A stretch of DNA of 64,000 bases, taken from the NCBI GenBank assembly GCA_016866255.1, contig VGMY01000009.1:20787-84786 (forward strand), given 5' to 3'. A program made the translations under genes and the position numbers. Of this stretch, positions 10,813 through 20,211 are shown in pieces. Source of the DNA: Bacteroidota bacterium. GTDB taxonomy: Bacteria > Bacteroidota > Bacteroidia > Flavobacteriales_D > Crocinitomicaceae. Below the pieces are notes generated by a model. It saw only the letters and a list, made by a program, of their open reading frames with translations. It was not told where the DNA came from and made no database searches. Position 1 is the stretch's first letter, and every line of letters starts with the position of its first letter.

Positions 10813-11790
10813 ATGAAAACACTTCAATTTCGCGAAGCATTACGAGAGGCCATGTCTGAGGAGATGCGCAGAGATCCATCTGTTTTTTTACTAGGTGAGG
10901 AGGTTGCAGAATACAATGGGGCCTACAAAGTATCCCAAGGGATGTTGGATGAGTTTGGGCCGAAACGAGTTATTGATACGCCGATTGCGGAGTTAGGTTT
11001 TGCTGGAATCGCAGTTGGAGCATCTATGAATGGTCTTCGTCCTGTAGTGGAGTTCATGACCTGGAATTTCGCCATTCTTGCTGCGGATCAAATCATCAAT
11101 TCTGCCGCAAAAATGTTGCAAATGTCGGGAGGACAATACCATTGCCCCATCGTTTTTCGTGGAGGAAACGGCACAGCAGGTCAATTAGCTGCAACACACT
11201 CTCAGAGTTTTGAGGCATTTTACGCACATGTTCCAGGATTGAAAGTCATTACTCCCTCCACCCCGGCAGATGCCAAAGGCCTGTTGAAAGCCGCGATTCG
11301 CGACGAAGATCCCGTGGTTTTTCTCGAATCAGAAAAAATGTACGGCGATAAAGGGGAGGTACCTGAGGGAGAATTCATCATTCCAATCGGTGTCGCTGAC
11401 ATTAAGCGAAAGGGAAGTGATGTGACCGTGGTTTCTTTTGGGAAAATCATTAAAGTTGCTCACGAGGCTGCCGAATTGCTCGCGAAAGAGAATATCCATA
11501 TTGAGATCATTGATTTACGCACCATTCGTCCCATCGATTACCCATGTGTTGTAAATTCCATTAAGAAAACCAACCGCTGTGTTGTTCTGGAAGAATCTTG
11601 GCCCCTGGCAAGCATTTCCTCTGAAATTGCCTACCATTTGCAGCGCCATGCCTTCGATTATCTGGATGCACCGGTGGAAAGAGTTACTCAAACCGATACG
11701 CCTTTTGCCTTTTCTCCAACACTGATCGATGAGGCTTTGCCCAATGTAGATCGCTTAATCAAAGCGGTTAAGAGAACGCTTTACCGCTAA
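10813..11790 (+). CDS. pdhB: pyruvate dehydrogenase E1 component, beta subunit
   Basis: MKTLQFREALREAMSEEMRRDPSVFLLGEEVAEYNGAYKVSQGMLDEFGPKRVIDTPIAE. Confidence 0.95.
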   Translation: MKTLQFREALREAMSEEMRRDPSVFLLGEEVAEYNGAYKVSQGMLDEFGPKRVIDTPIAELGFAGIAVGASMNGLRPVVEFMTWNFAILAADQIINSAAKMLQMSGGQYHCPIVFRGGNGTAGQLAATHSQSFEAFYAHVPGLKVITPSTPADAKGLLKAAIRDEDPVVFLESEKMYGDKGEVPEGEFIIPIGVADIKRKGSDVTVVSFGKIIKVAHEAAELLAKENIHIEIIDLRTIRPIDYPCVVNSIKKTNRCVVLEESWPLASISSEIAYHLQRHAFDYLDAPVERVTQTDTPFAFSPTLIDEALPNVDRLIKAVKRTLYR

Positions 11791-11792
11791 AC

Positions 11793-13208
11793 TTAACGTT
11801 TTACGTATCGTACCAGACCTATGCGTTGGTTGTTGCGTGAGAGTTCAACGAGATACATACCCTGCGTCAAAGATCGAATGTCGATAGGACCCTTATCTTC
11901 GGTGGATAAAATTTTCACTCCGTTCATGGCGTAAAGTGTCACAACCATCGGAAGGCCATCGCTAATTATAACGTTAAGTTCCTGGTTGCCCGGATTGGGT
12001 ATTAGTTGAAATTGGACGATTTCATGTTGAAGGTTCAGCGTTTGACAAATTTCTGTACTGCTGATTTGTGGGGCAAAAAATTGGGCTATTTCTAGTTGAC
12101 GTTGGTTCATGTCGTCGTAGGCATGGCAAGGTGCGTTGATTTGGTCAAGACAACTTCCTTGAAGGAAAGCATATTGGTACGGAAATGCATTTGCGGTGAA
12201 GTGATTTTGAATGGTATATCCGTAATTGTTTTGGTTGTTCCAATCGCTGATGCTTTGACCGCCATGTACCACAGGAGTGTTGGCGATGGCGTTGCAATTA
12301 TATCCATTCGTCAAACACCAATCCAATCCCCATAACACCTGTTTGCTGTCAATGGGAACCATAAGATCACAGGGTTTATGGTAGGAGTAAATGCTGGGCT
12401 TGACCTTGTTTGCTGGGTGCACTTGCAAAAGATCCGACATCAATGCGCCAAAAATGTTTCCAATTCCCTTGATAGTAAAATTCACCAAACTCGGCTCTAT
12501 GTCACCCTCTATGCCTCCTAAATCGGGCCGTGGGATGCTATTGCCAAAGGTCTCTCCAGCATTGTGGGAACAATTCATGGCATTCGGATGAGGAGCGGTT
12601 AGGGGATTGAGGGCATAGGTTGATGCTGGACGCTCCGAAGCATCGTTCATGAGGCCAATACCCAGCGCAATAAAGGCTCCCGCACTTTCACCAACAAGAA
12701 AAACATTGTTGGTATCTATCGCGTAGGTTTGGTTACGGTTCATTAAATACCGCAATGCTCCCTTTCCGTCCTGTATGCCACGGTAACATGCACGAAACCA
12801 TTCGGCGCTGTCAGAGGCAAATAGGCAAGGATAGTTGGGATAGTTGCAATTCCAAGCATTATCATCTGAAAGGAATCCCAAACGATAAGAAATACTGGCA
12901 GTGACATAACCGCGCCGCGCAAATTCCTTGCAATAGTCTTGTACGCTCGCATCGTTCTTACTGCCCATAACGAATACTCCTCCATGAATCACAACCATCA
13001 ATGGCCAACGGGATGTTTGATTCGGATTCGAACATTGGGGAGAATATATATCCATGTAAAGGTTGACGTTATTTCCGTTGAAATCAACGGCGCTGCCGTA
13101 GGCAACATTTAAAACGCTGTCATAAGAATACTGTTGGTCAACCCAATTTTGGGATTGCGCAATGAAATGGACTCCCAAAGCAAGCAAGATAAATACGGTT
13201 TTTTTCAT
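11793..13208 (-). CDS. secreted alpha/beta hydrolase (carboxylesterase-like) with T9SS type A sorting domain
   Basis: Start re-assigned to MKKTVFILLALGVHFIAQSQ (signal peptide); VIHGGVFVMGSK, GESAGAF nucleophile elbow; C-terminal IPNPGNQELNVIISDGLPMVVTLYAMNG...GMYLVEL...VRYVKR. Confidence 0.85.
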   Translation of the reverse strand: MKKTVFILLALGVHFIAQSQNWVDQQYSYDSVLNVAYGSAVDFNGNNVNLYMDIYSPQCSNPNQTSRWPLMVVIHGGVFVMGSKNDASVQDYCKEFARRGYVTASISYRLGFLSDDNAWNCNYPNYPCLFASDSAEWFRACYRGIQDGKGALRYLMNRNQTYAIDTNNVFLVGESAGAFIALGIGLMNDASERPASTYALNPLTAPHPNAMNCSHNAGETFGNSIPRPDLGGIEGDIEPSLVNFTIKGIGNIFGALMSDLLQVHPANKVKPSIYSYHKPCDLMVPIDSKQVLWGLDWCLTNGYNCNAIANTPVVHGGQSISDWNNQNNYGYTIQNHFTANAFPYQYAFLQGSCLDQINAPCHAYDDMNQRQLEIAQFFAPQISSTEICQTLNLQHEIVQFQLIPNPGNQELNVIISDGLPMVVTLYAMNGVKILSTEDKGPIDIRSLTQGMYLVELSRNNQRIGLVRYVKR

Positions 13209-13224
13209 AATTTCTTTCAAAGCT

Positions 13225-13257
13225 AAAAAAAAAAGGGACCAAAGTCCCTTTTTTTTT
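13225..13257 (-). terminator. Hairpin terminator between the two T9SS-cargo genes
   Basis: A-tract AAGGGAC-CAAA-GTCCCTT T-tract; symmetric. Confidence 0.7.
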
Positions 13258-13267
13258 AAATTCCTAC

Positions 13268-15400
13268 TTAAATAATCACCAGTTGTCGGCTTGCCGTTGA
13301 TCCATTCACTCCAATCACTTTCACAGAGTATAATCCTGATGGAAGGTCTAATACTTCGGTGGTTTGGGTATTGAAAATTTTCTTTGTCAATATTACACTT
13401 CCCATTTGGTTGACAATGATCAATTGAGAAGCGGCTCCTTTCCACTTGATGCGAACGTCACCGTCAGAAGGATTAGGTGATAAGTTTAAGCTTACATCCA
13501 TCAATGAATTCGTGTTTGCGGTTGTTTCGTTTTCTACTACGAAGTCCATTTCTGTTACACATCCGTTGGCATCAGTGACGGTTACGGTGTAGATCCCAGC
13601 TTCTAGGTCGCCAATGTTTTGCGTTGTAGCTCCATTAGACCATTCAAAGCTGTAACCTGGAGTTCCTCCGTTAACCGTAAGCTTGATTTTTCCTTCGTTG
13701 TTGCCAAAGTCAGCATCAATGTCGGCGCTTATTTCCGTGGCTTGCGGTTCCGTTACATAAAAGTTGCCAAAGGTGCTGCAACCGTTGATATCCGCTATGG
13801 TTACTTGGTAGTTGCCAGCGGTAAGGTTGGAAACCGTACTTCCCGTTGCTCCGTTGTTCCACGTGTATGTATACGTCGGGGTTCCTTGAGCCACGGTTAC
13901 ATTGATGGATCCGTTTTCTCCTCCGTTGCATATTACGTTATGTACCATACTGTTGTCGATTACCGGTGTAGAATTCTGAATTACCATATTTTGAGAAAGC
14001 GTGCACCCATGTGCATCGATGAGCGTTACGGAATAATTACCGGAGTTTAATCCTGCATTGTTGACACCTGTTGCTCCGTTGCTCCAAACGTATTGGTAAG
14101 GCTCCTGACCATTGGAAGGACTTAGGGTAATGCTCCCCTCGCCTTCAACGCACCCGTTGTAGGTATGAATCGTTAAATCTAAGGTATTAGGTGCTTGTAA
14201 AGCTGCTTGCACTGCGTCGAAAGCATTGAGCCTTCCTGCCCCTAAAAGTCCTGCATAGGAAGGATTTAAGGCATCGATATCCTGCGCTGTATTTTTAAGG
14301 ATGGTCTCGATTTGATCATTGCTTAAGCAAGGATTTGCACTTAACATTAAGGCAACCGTACCTGTAACAAATGGAGCGGCCAAAGAAGACCCTGACGCCG
14401 TCCCATAATGGGTTACATCCAACGGAATATTGATATCAAAACCGGGTGCACTTAGGTCAACTCGACCGTTGTGTTGATGCGCTGTAGAAGGATCTCCTAT
14501 AATTGCTTCATGGTTATCGTGATCTCCGATGCTGGTAACGGCAAATACTCGATCGTAGGCTGCAGGATAGGTTAAAGCGCCTGCATCTCCGCACGTAGTT
14601 CCGTTGCCCGCTGCTGCAATGATAAAGGTTCCGTTGCTATACACTTCGTTAATTACTGCTTGCTCAAAGGAACTGGGGGTACATCCTGAAAACCAACTGA
14701 TGTTGATTACATCAATTCCCGCATAGGTGGCAACCAGTAGCTCATTGAAGTCCATTTTATAAAATGCAATGGAAGAATTAAAGCCTATGGAACTGTTTCC
14801 AACGAAATTCTCGGTATTTCCTGCTGCGAGGCTCGCAACCGCTGTTCCGTGATCGGGGGATAAACTGTTGTTGCTATCGTAATAGGCGATTTTCCCTGCT
14901 AACTCCTCGTGAGTTGGGTTCAAGTTCTCATCGCTGATACCCACAACAAATGCACTGTTGGAATGCGAAAGGTCCCAGGCTTGGGGAGCTTTGATCAGGT
15001 CAAGTGCATAGTTCGAACTAAAGGCAGCGTGGTAATCGTTGGGAATATACAGCGTATGATATTCAGGAGCACGCTCAATTTCAGCAACTATGCTGGGGAA
15101 GTTTCTTAACGTTTGAGTTAAGGTGCTTTCGTCGCATGTGCATTGGAAAGAAAACACGTTTAAGAGTTGCTCGTTTTTTGAGTTGGGAAGTGCTTGCACA
15201 ATGCCATTGACACCCACCTGACTCAAGGCACTTGCCAAAGAGCCATTTGCCGCTGCTATGGTTCCATTAGGAAGAACGGTGGGAATTTGTACATCGTCAT
15301 AAATTCTAGCCCATACACTATTATACTGAGCTTTAGCGCCGAAGGCACTGAGTCCTAGCATTCCTGCTAATAAGATTCCGAAGTTGTTTTGCTTTTTCAT
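13268..15400 (-). CDS. secreted S8 (subtilase) serine peptidase with SprB-type repeats and T9SS type A sorting domain
   Basis: Catalytic-type motifs GISDENLN, DHGTAVASLAAG, GSSLAAPFVTGTVA; three repeats of GxPxYxxxWSNGATxxxxxxLxxGxYxVTxxDxxGC; C-terminal LNLSPNPSDGDVRI...GLYSVKVIG...RQLVII. Confidence 0.92.
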   Translation of the reverse strand: MKKQNNFGILLAGMLGLSAFGAKAQYNSVWARIYDDVQIPTVLPNGTIAAANGSLASALSQVGVNGIVQALPNSKNEQLLNVFSFQCTCDESTLTQTLRNFPSIVAEIERAPEYHTLYIPNDYHAAFSSNYALDLIKAPQAWDLSHSNSAFVVGISDENLNPTHEELAGKIAYYDSNNSLSPDHGTAVASLAAGNTENFVGNSSIGFNSSIAFYKMDFNELLVATYAGIDVINISWFSGCTPSSFEQAVINEVYSNGTFIIAAAGNGTTCGDAGALTYPAAYDRVFAVTSIGDHDNHEAIIGDPSTAHQHNGRVDLSAPGFDINIPLDVTHYGTASGSSLAAPFVTGTVALMLSANPCLSNDQIETILKNTAQDIDALNPSYAGLLGAGRLNAFDAVQAALQAPNTLDLTIHTYNGCVEGEGSITLSPSNGQEPYQYVWSNGATGVNNAGLNSGNYSVTLIDAHGCTLSQNMVIQNSTPVIDNSMVHNVICNGGENGSINVTVAQGTPTYTYTWNNGATGSTVSNLTAGNYQVTIADINGCSTFGNFYVTEPQATEISADIDADFGNNEGKIKLTVNGGTPGYSFEWSNGATTQNIGDLEAGIYTVTVTDANGCVTEMDFVVENETTANTNSLMDVSLNLSPNPSDGDVRIKWKGAASQLIIVNQMGSVILTKKIFNTQTTEVLDLPSGLYSVKVIGVNGSTASRQLVII
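13530..14170 (-). repeat. Three SprB-type protein repeats within the subtilase
   Basis: GQEPYQYVWSNGATG..., GTPTYTYTWNNGATG..., GTPGYSFEWSNGATT... each followed by G(N/I)YxVTxxDxxGC. Confidence 0.8.
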
Positions 15401-15570
15401 AATTTACGTTTTAAAAGTTAATTTCCGTTTTCTGAGACAAAGATGGTGGAGGCATTATTATCGATGTCCGAATCTCTTGATTTCGTGATGCTAAATACCA
15501 TCAACCACACACCAGAGAATACGTATTTGTACGTTGAGATTACGGTTTTACACGTAGTTTTAACGAATTT

Positions 15571-16647
15571 CTACCGCAGAGCGTGGCGGTATAGCACGAT
15601 GGATGTGACGCCAAAAAGTAGGTTGGGAATCCATACGGCAATAACTGCAGGTATGCCCAAGTTTAAGGCCGAAACGGCCATGATTTTCATGGAAAAGATA
15701 TAGACGAAAACAAAAGCGAGTCCAATGGCAATGCTCATTCCAATTCCTCCTCGTCGTTTTTGCGAGGACACCGAAAACCCAATGAGTGTGAGAATGTATG
15801 TCGCAAAGGGATAGGATGTACGCTGATGAAGTTCTATTTCATAAAAAGGCACACGAGACGAACCTTTGTTTTTTTCTTTGGATATCATTTGCGATAGCTC
15901 GAGAGAGGTCATGGTTTCAGCAACGTTCTCCCTTTGGGCCATTTCCTGTATCGAAAAATTAAATACCGTATCCATTGATCGAACCTGTCGTAAAGTACCT
16001 TTTGGAAACTGTAATTGTTTGAGGTAAACATGGTTCAATTTCCAGCGATACGTGTTCGGTATATTTTCAGCGGTGTTGGCTTTTAAGAAAAATACGGGCT
16101 TACCTAAACTATCCCAACGTTGAACAATCAGGTTCGATACCTTGCCTTCGTCGTTGGTATAATTGGAAAAATAAACGGTGGTGTTATTGGGGTAATCCGC
16201 GTGATAATCTTGAACAGTCATCACATCTCGGTAATATTTTTCCTCAAACCCAAGACGAAGCTTGTTGGCGTTGGGTACGATAAAATGATTCAGAAGAAGC
16301 GATAGCACCATAAGAACCGTTGCTGAGAGCATGTACGGACGCAAGAAACGGAGCATTGGTTTACCAGAATAAAACATAGGAATTAACTCGGTGTCTTGGG
16401 CAAGTTTAGCCGTAAACCAAATCACCGAGATAAACACAATCATCGAGGAAAACATGTTGCCGTGAAATAGGAAAAAACTGAAATAGTATTCAAAAATAAT
16501 GGCGTGAACAGGGGCTTTATTGGAGATGAATTCGCTCAGTTTTTCAGAAACATCAAATACCATCGCAAAAAGCATAATGATGGTCAGCATGAAAAAAAAC
16601 GTGCTTAAAAATTTGCGAACAATATATTTATCGAGGATACTAAGCAT
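15571..16647 (-). CDS. LptF/LptG family (YjgP/YjgQ) permease
   Basis: MLSILDKYIVRKFLSTFFFMLTIIMLFAMVFDVSEKLSEF...; C-terminal FATYILTLIGFSVSSQKRRGGIGMSIAIGLAFVFVYIF. Confidence 0.88.
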   Translation of the reverse strand: MLSILDKYIVRKFLSTFFFMLTIIMLFAMVFDVSEKLSEFISNKAPVHAIIFEYYFSFFLFHGNMFSSMIVFISVIWFTAKLAQDTELIPMFYSGKPMLRFLRPYMLSATVLMVLSLLLNHFIVPNANKLRLGFEEKYYRDVMTVQDYHADYPNNTTVYFSNYTNDEGKVSNLIVQRWDSLGKPVFFLKANTAENIPNTYRWKLNHVYLKQLQFPKGTLRQVRSMDTVFNFSIQEMAQRENVAETMTSLELSQMISKEKNKGSSRVPFYEIELHQRTSYPFATYILTLIGFSVSSQKRRGGIGMSIAIGLAFVFVYIFSMKIMAVSALNLGIPAVIAVWIPNLLFGVTSIVLYRHALR

Positions 16648-17778
16648 TCAGAGTCGTCGTTTCAATCGTGGGATTAGTTGTTTTTTCCAACTAAGAAAAG
16701 TGCCGTTTTCTATATGCTCACGGGCTTCTTTCATCAGATCTAGGTAAAATGTGAGGTTGTGCAGCGTGGCCAGTTGAAGCCCCAAATTTTCCTGAGTGCG
16801 GAACAAATGCCGTAAGTAAGCTTTTGTGTAAAATTGGTCACTAACTAAACGTGACTGGGGGTCAATTGCTGTAAAATCGAATTCCCATCGCTTATTTTTG
16901 ATATTAATGTTCCCCTCTCGGGTATACAAGAGACCGTGTCGTGCGTTACGGCTTGGCAATACACAATCAAACATGTCGATTCCTAAGCCTATGCACTCCA
17001 GTAAATTCCAAGGGGTACCAACACCCATGAGGTATCTGGCTTTGCTTTTAGGAAGTATATCGGTAACGACATTGGTCATATCGTACAATACTTCTTCAGG
17101 TTCTCCCACGGAAAGGCCACCTATTGCAATTCCAAGCTCCCCGTGTTCCGACATAAATTCGGCAGATGATCTGCGCAAATCGGGATAAACGGAACCTTGT
17201 ACGATGGGAAACATAGTCTGTTCATGCCCATATTTGGGCTTTGTTCTCTTCATTTGTTGATTGCACCGAATCAACCAGTCATGGGTTAATTTTAAAGATT
17301 TCTTGGCATAATTATAGTCGCAAGGGTAAGGTGTACATTCGTCAAAAGCCATGATAATGTCTGCACCAATGGAGCGTTGAACGTCAATGGACGACTCGGG
17401 AGTGAACCAATGGTAACTGCCGTCGAGATGACTTTGAAAACGTACCCCTTCCTCGGTAATCTTTCTCGAATTTGCTAAGGAATATACCTGATAGCCGCCA
17501 CTATCCGTCAGAAGAGGCCCGTCCCAATGCATAAAAGCATGCAATCCTCCTGCAGCTTCCATAACCTCCATGCCAGGACGCATGTACAAGTGATAGGTAT
17601 TTCCAAGTACAATTTGGGCTTGGATTTCTTCTTTTAATTCCTTTTGGTGTATACCCTTCACCGTAGCGGCTGTTCCTACCGGCATAAAAATGGGCGTATC
17701 AACATTTCCATGATCAGTATGCAGTTTGCCTGTTCTTGCCTTCGTTTGGGAATCGTTCATCAAGGGACTAAAGTGCAT
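16648..17778 (-). CDS. tgt: queuine tRNA-ribosyltransferase
   Basis: TDHGNVDTPIFMPVGTAATVKG, LLTDSGGYQVYSL, GGLSVGEP; start trimmed to MHFSPLMNDSQTKARTGK. Confidence 0.95.
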   Translation of the reverse strand: MHFSPLMNDSQTKARTGKLHTDHGNVDTPIFMPVGTAATVKGIHQKELKEEIQAQIVLGNTYHLYMRPGMEVMEAAGGLHAFMHWDGPLLTDSGGYQVYSLANSRKITEEGVRFQSHLDGSYHWFTPESSIDVQRSIGADIIMAFDECTPYPCDYNYAKKSLKLTHDWLIRCNQQMKRTKPKYGHEQTMFPIVQGSVYPDLRRSSAEFMSEHGELGIAIGGLSVGEPEEVLYDMTNVVTDILPKSKARYLMGVGTPWNLLECIGLGIDMFDCVLPSRNARHGLLYTREGNINIKNKRWEFDFTAIDPQSRLVSDQFYTKAYLRHLFRTQENLGLQLATLHNLTFYLDLMKEAREHIENGTFLSWKKQLIPRLKRRL

Positions 17779-17853
17779 AAGGCTGTTGATAAAAATCAAG
17801 TTCAAAGATACAGCTATTTGTTTTCCTGTCCCATCTTTGCATTTTTACTACCT

Positions 17854-18981
17854 ATGCAAGATTCTCAGGTTCTCATACCTTGCATTTTAGCAATTTTTTA
17901 CGCTTCCTTGTTGCTTAATGGAACTTACGTTATTTTTGTTTACGTTCGCTTTTTGCGTTTGAAAACGCCTTCGGAGCTTGCTCAAGATGCTGACTTACCC
18001 CCTTTGAGTGTTTTGATTGCGGCACGAAATGAATCGGAGAATCTTTACGAATTATTGCCCAAAGTAATGGAACAAGATTATCCTTGTTTTGAAGTTGTGG
18101 TGGTCAACAATCAATCGACGGACGAGAGCATTTGGTTGTTGAAGGCTTACGAACACCAATTTCCAAATCTTAGAATAGTCCAACTTGAAAAAAGTCGACA
18201 CATACGTCCAGGAAAAAAACTGCCCTTAACCTTGGCGGTTAAAGCCGCTAAATTTGATCATTTTGTATTTACGGATGCAGATTGTATTCCTTCCTCGCGC
18301 AATTGGTTACGAACTATGGCACAGGGTTTTGTTCAGTCGAAAGAAATTGTCATTGGATATGGACCGCATCGAAAAAAACAGGGGTTTTTAAATCGTTTAA
18401 TTCGGTTTGATACCGCGTTTATCGCAATAAACTATTGTTCTTTTGCGTTATTAGGTTTACCGTATATGGGCGTTGGAAGAAATTTGGCATACTCCAGAAA
18501 GGTTTACGAAAGCGTAGGAGGCTTTAAATCGCATTATCATTTGGTATCGGGCGATGACGACCTATTAATCCAACAAGCTGCAAAACAGCGGAATTATACG
18601 GTGCAAATTGCGCCAGAGGCCTTTTGCTATTCGGATGCACACACGGAGTGGTTTCGCTGGAAACTTCAAAAAGCAAGGCACTTTTCTACCTCCGTGAGAT
18701 ACAATGTTATTAAAAAGTCGTTGTTAGGAATATATCCTCTGACGATGTGGTTGGTGGCTATTAGTTTTATTCTTTTGTGCCTGACAAGTAATGTGGGGTT
18801 TTATGGGATTGGATTATTGGGTGGAGTAGTTCTGTTGAAATGGGCTGTATTGGGAAGTGGATTACGGAAATTGAAAGAGCCTGGGTTGGCCGTGTTTTTT
18901 CCTTTTTGGGAACTGGTTTATGCACTTATCATTCCCATGCTTTATTTGTCAGTGATACGAAAAGCCGCGAATAAATGGTAG
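17854..18981 (+). CDS. family 2 glycosyltransferase (membrane)
   Basis: Start trimmed to MQDSQVLIPCILAIFYASLL; PPLSVLIAARNESENLYELLPKVMEQDYPCFEVVVVNNQSTDES, DADCIPS, C-terminal TM helices. Confidence 0.88.
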   Translation: MQDSQVLIPCILAIFYASLLLNGTYVIFVYVRFLRLKTPSELAQDADLPPLSVLIAARNESENLYELLPKVMEQDYPCFEVVVVNNQSTDESIWLLKAYEHQFPNLRIVQLEKSRHIRPGKKLPLTLAVKAAKFDHFVFTDADCIPSSRNWLRTMAQGFVQSKEIVIGYGPHRKKQGFLNRLIRFDTAFIAINYCSFALLGLPYMGVGRNLAYSRKVYESVGGFKSHYHLVSGDDDLLIQQAAKQRNYTVQIAPEAFCYSDAHTEWFRWKLQKARHFSTSVRYNVIKKSLLGIYPLTMWLVAISFILLCLTSNVGFYGIGLLGGVVLLKWAVLGSGLRKLKEPGLAVFFPFWELVYALIIPMLYLSVIRKAANKW

Positions 18982-19580
18982 AAATAGAACACCTTTCCGA
19001 TAAAGCCAAACACGATTTAATCCTTATCGATAAAGCTAAGGAAGGAAATCAGGCGGCCTATGCTGAATTGATGGAACGCTATCGTGAATCCATTTATTTT
19101 ATGATGCTCAAAATGGTCAAGAATGCCGACGATGCGGATGATTTAACCATTGAGGCCTTTGGCAAAGCATTTAATCGGATAGATCAGTATTCCCCGAGCT
19201 TTGCCTTCAGTACTTGGCTTTTTAAAATTGCTTCCAATAACGGGATTGATTTTATCCGCAAAAAACGCCTGTCGGTGCTTTCCATGGATCAGGGTATTCC
19301 AAACTCGGAAGGAGATGCGGTTCGCATTGATGCAAAAGCAGCAGTGAACAACCCTGAGGAGTCGATGATGCAGGACCAAAAGATCACCCACATGCGCTTA
19401 CTTGTCAGTAAGTTGAAGCCTAGGTACCGCCAATTGGTCGAAAAACGTTATTTCGAAGAACTGTCTTATGAAGAAATCGCCGAAGAGTTGAACCTTCCCC
19501 TGGGTACCGTTAAAGCTCAGCTGTTTCGTGCCCGCGATTTCTTGGCGGGAATGATGGATAAAACCAAGGACACGATATAG
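18975..19580 (+). CDS. RNA polymerase sigma-70 family factor (ECF type)
   Basis: NQAAYAELMERYRESIYFMMLKMVKNADDADDLTIEAFGKAF ... LSYEEIAEELNLPLGTVKAQLFRARDFL. Confidence 0.92.
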   Translation: MVEIEHLSDKAKHDLILIDKAKEGNQAAYAELMERYRESIYFMMLKMVKNADDADDLTIEAFGKAFNRIDQYSPSFAFSTWLFKIASNNGIDFIRKKRLSVLSMDQGIPNSEGDAVRIDAKAAVNNPEESMMQDQKITHMRLLVSKLKPRYRQLVEKRYFEELSYEEIAEELNLPLGTVKAQLFRARDFLAGMMDKTKDTI

Positions 19581-19587
19581 GCACCCA

Positions 19588-20211
19588 GTGGATTTAATCC
19601 TCCATTACTTCTCGGATTTAACGGCCCAACAAAAGACTCAATTTGCGCAACTGAAGGCTTTATATGTTCATTGGAACGACCAAATCAATGTGATTTCCCG
19701 AAAAGATTTGGACAATTTTTACGAACGTCATGTCCTCCATTCCCTCGGAATAGCGAAAGTATATGCTTTTCAGCCAGAAGAACGAGTCTTAGATGTTGGA
19801 ACTGGAGGAGGTTTTCCGGGCATCCCTTTGGCCATTCTTTTTCCCGAAACCCGCTTCGTTTTGGTGGATTCGATCGGAAAAAAAATAAAAGTGGTGAACG
19901 AGGTAGCTCATGCCTTGGGACTAAAAAATGTAGAGGCCCATCAAATACGTGCAGAACAGGTGAAGGATCGTTTTGATTTTGTGGTATCTCGCGCGGTCAC
20001 CGCCATGCCCGTATTCATCGGTTGGGTGAAGCATAAAATTGCAAAAGGGAAAGGAAATAGCAGTTTTTCGAAAGGAATACTGTACTTAAAGGGAGGGGAT
20101 TTATCGGATGAATTGAAAGGGGTGAAGGGTATGATACAAGAATTTCCGCTGGTAAATTTCTTTGAACAAGAATTTTTTGAAACGAAAAAGGTGGTTCATT
20201 GGTTTCCTTGA
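19588..20211 (+). CDS. rsmG: 16S rRNA (guanine(527)-N(7))-methyltransferase RsmG (GTG start)
   Basis: WNDQINVISRKDLDNFYERHVLHSLGIAK, VLDVGTGGGFPGIPLAILFPE. Confidence 0.93.
   Translation: MDLILHYFSDLTAQQKTQFAQLKALYVHWNDQINVISRKDLDNFYERHVLHSLGIAKVYAFQPEERVLDVGTGGGFPGIPLAILFPETRFVLVDSIGKKIKVVNEVAHALGLKNVEAHQIRAEQVKDRFDFVVSRAVTAMPVFIGWVKHKIAKGKGNSSFSKGILYLKGGDLSDELKGVKGMIQEFPLVNFFEQEFFETKKVVHWFP

Noticed and set aside
13209-13445. N-terminal part of the 550-aa minus-strand ORF
   Set aside because: Overlaps the C-terminal coding region of the subtilase and the terminator. The signal peptide starts at 13208.
13619-14050. 143-aa plus-strand ORF opposite the subtilase repeats
   Set aside because: Shadow ORF of the SprB repeats on the other strand; no domain features.
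17644-17853. N-terminal extension of the glycosyltransferase ORF
   Set aside because: Overlaps the tgt coding region on the opposite strand. The proper start MQDSQVLIP lies at 17854 next to TM-like sequence.
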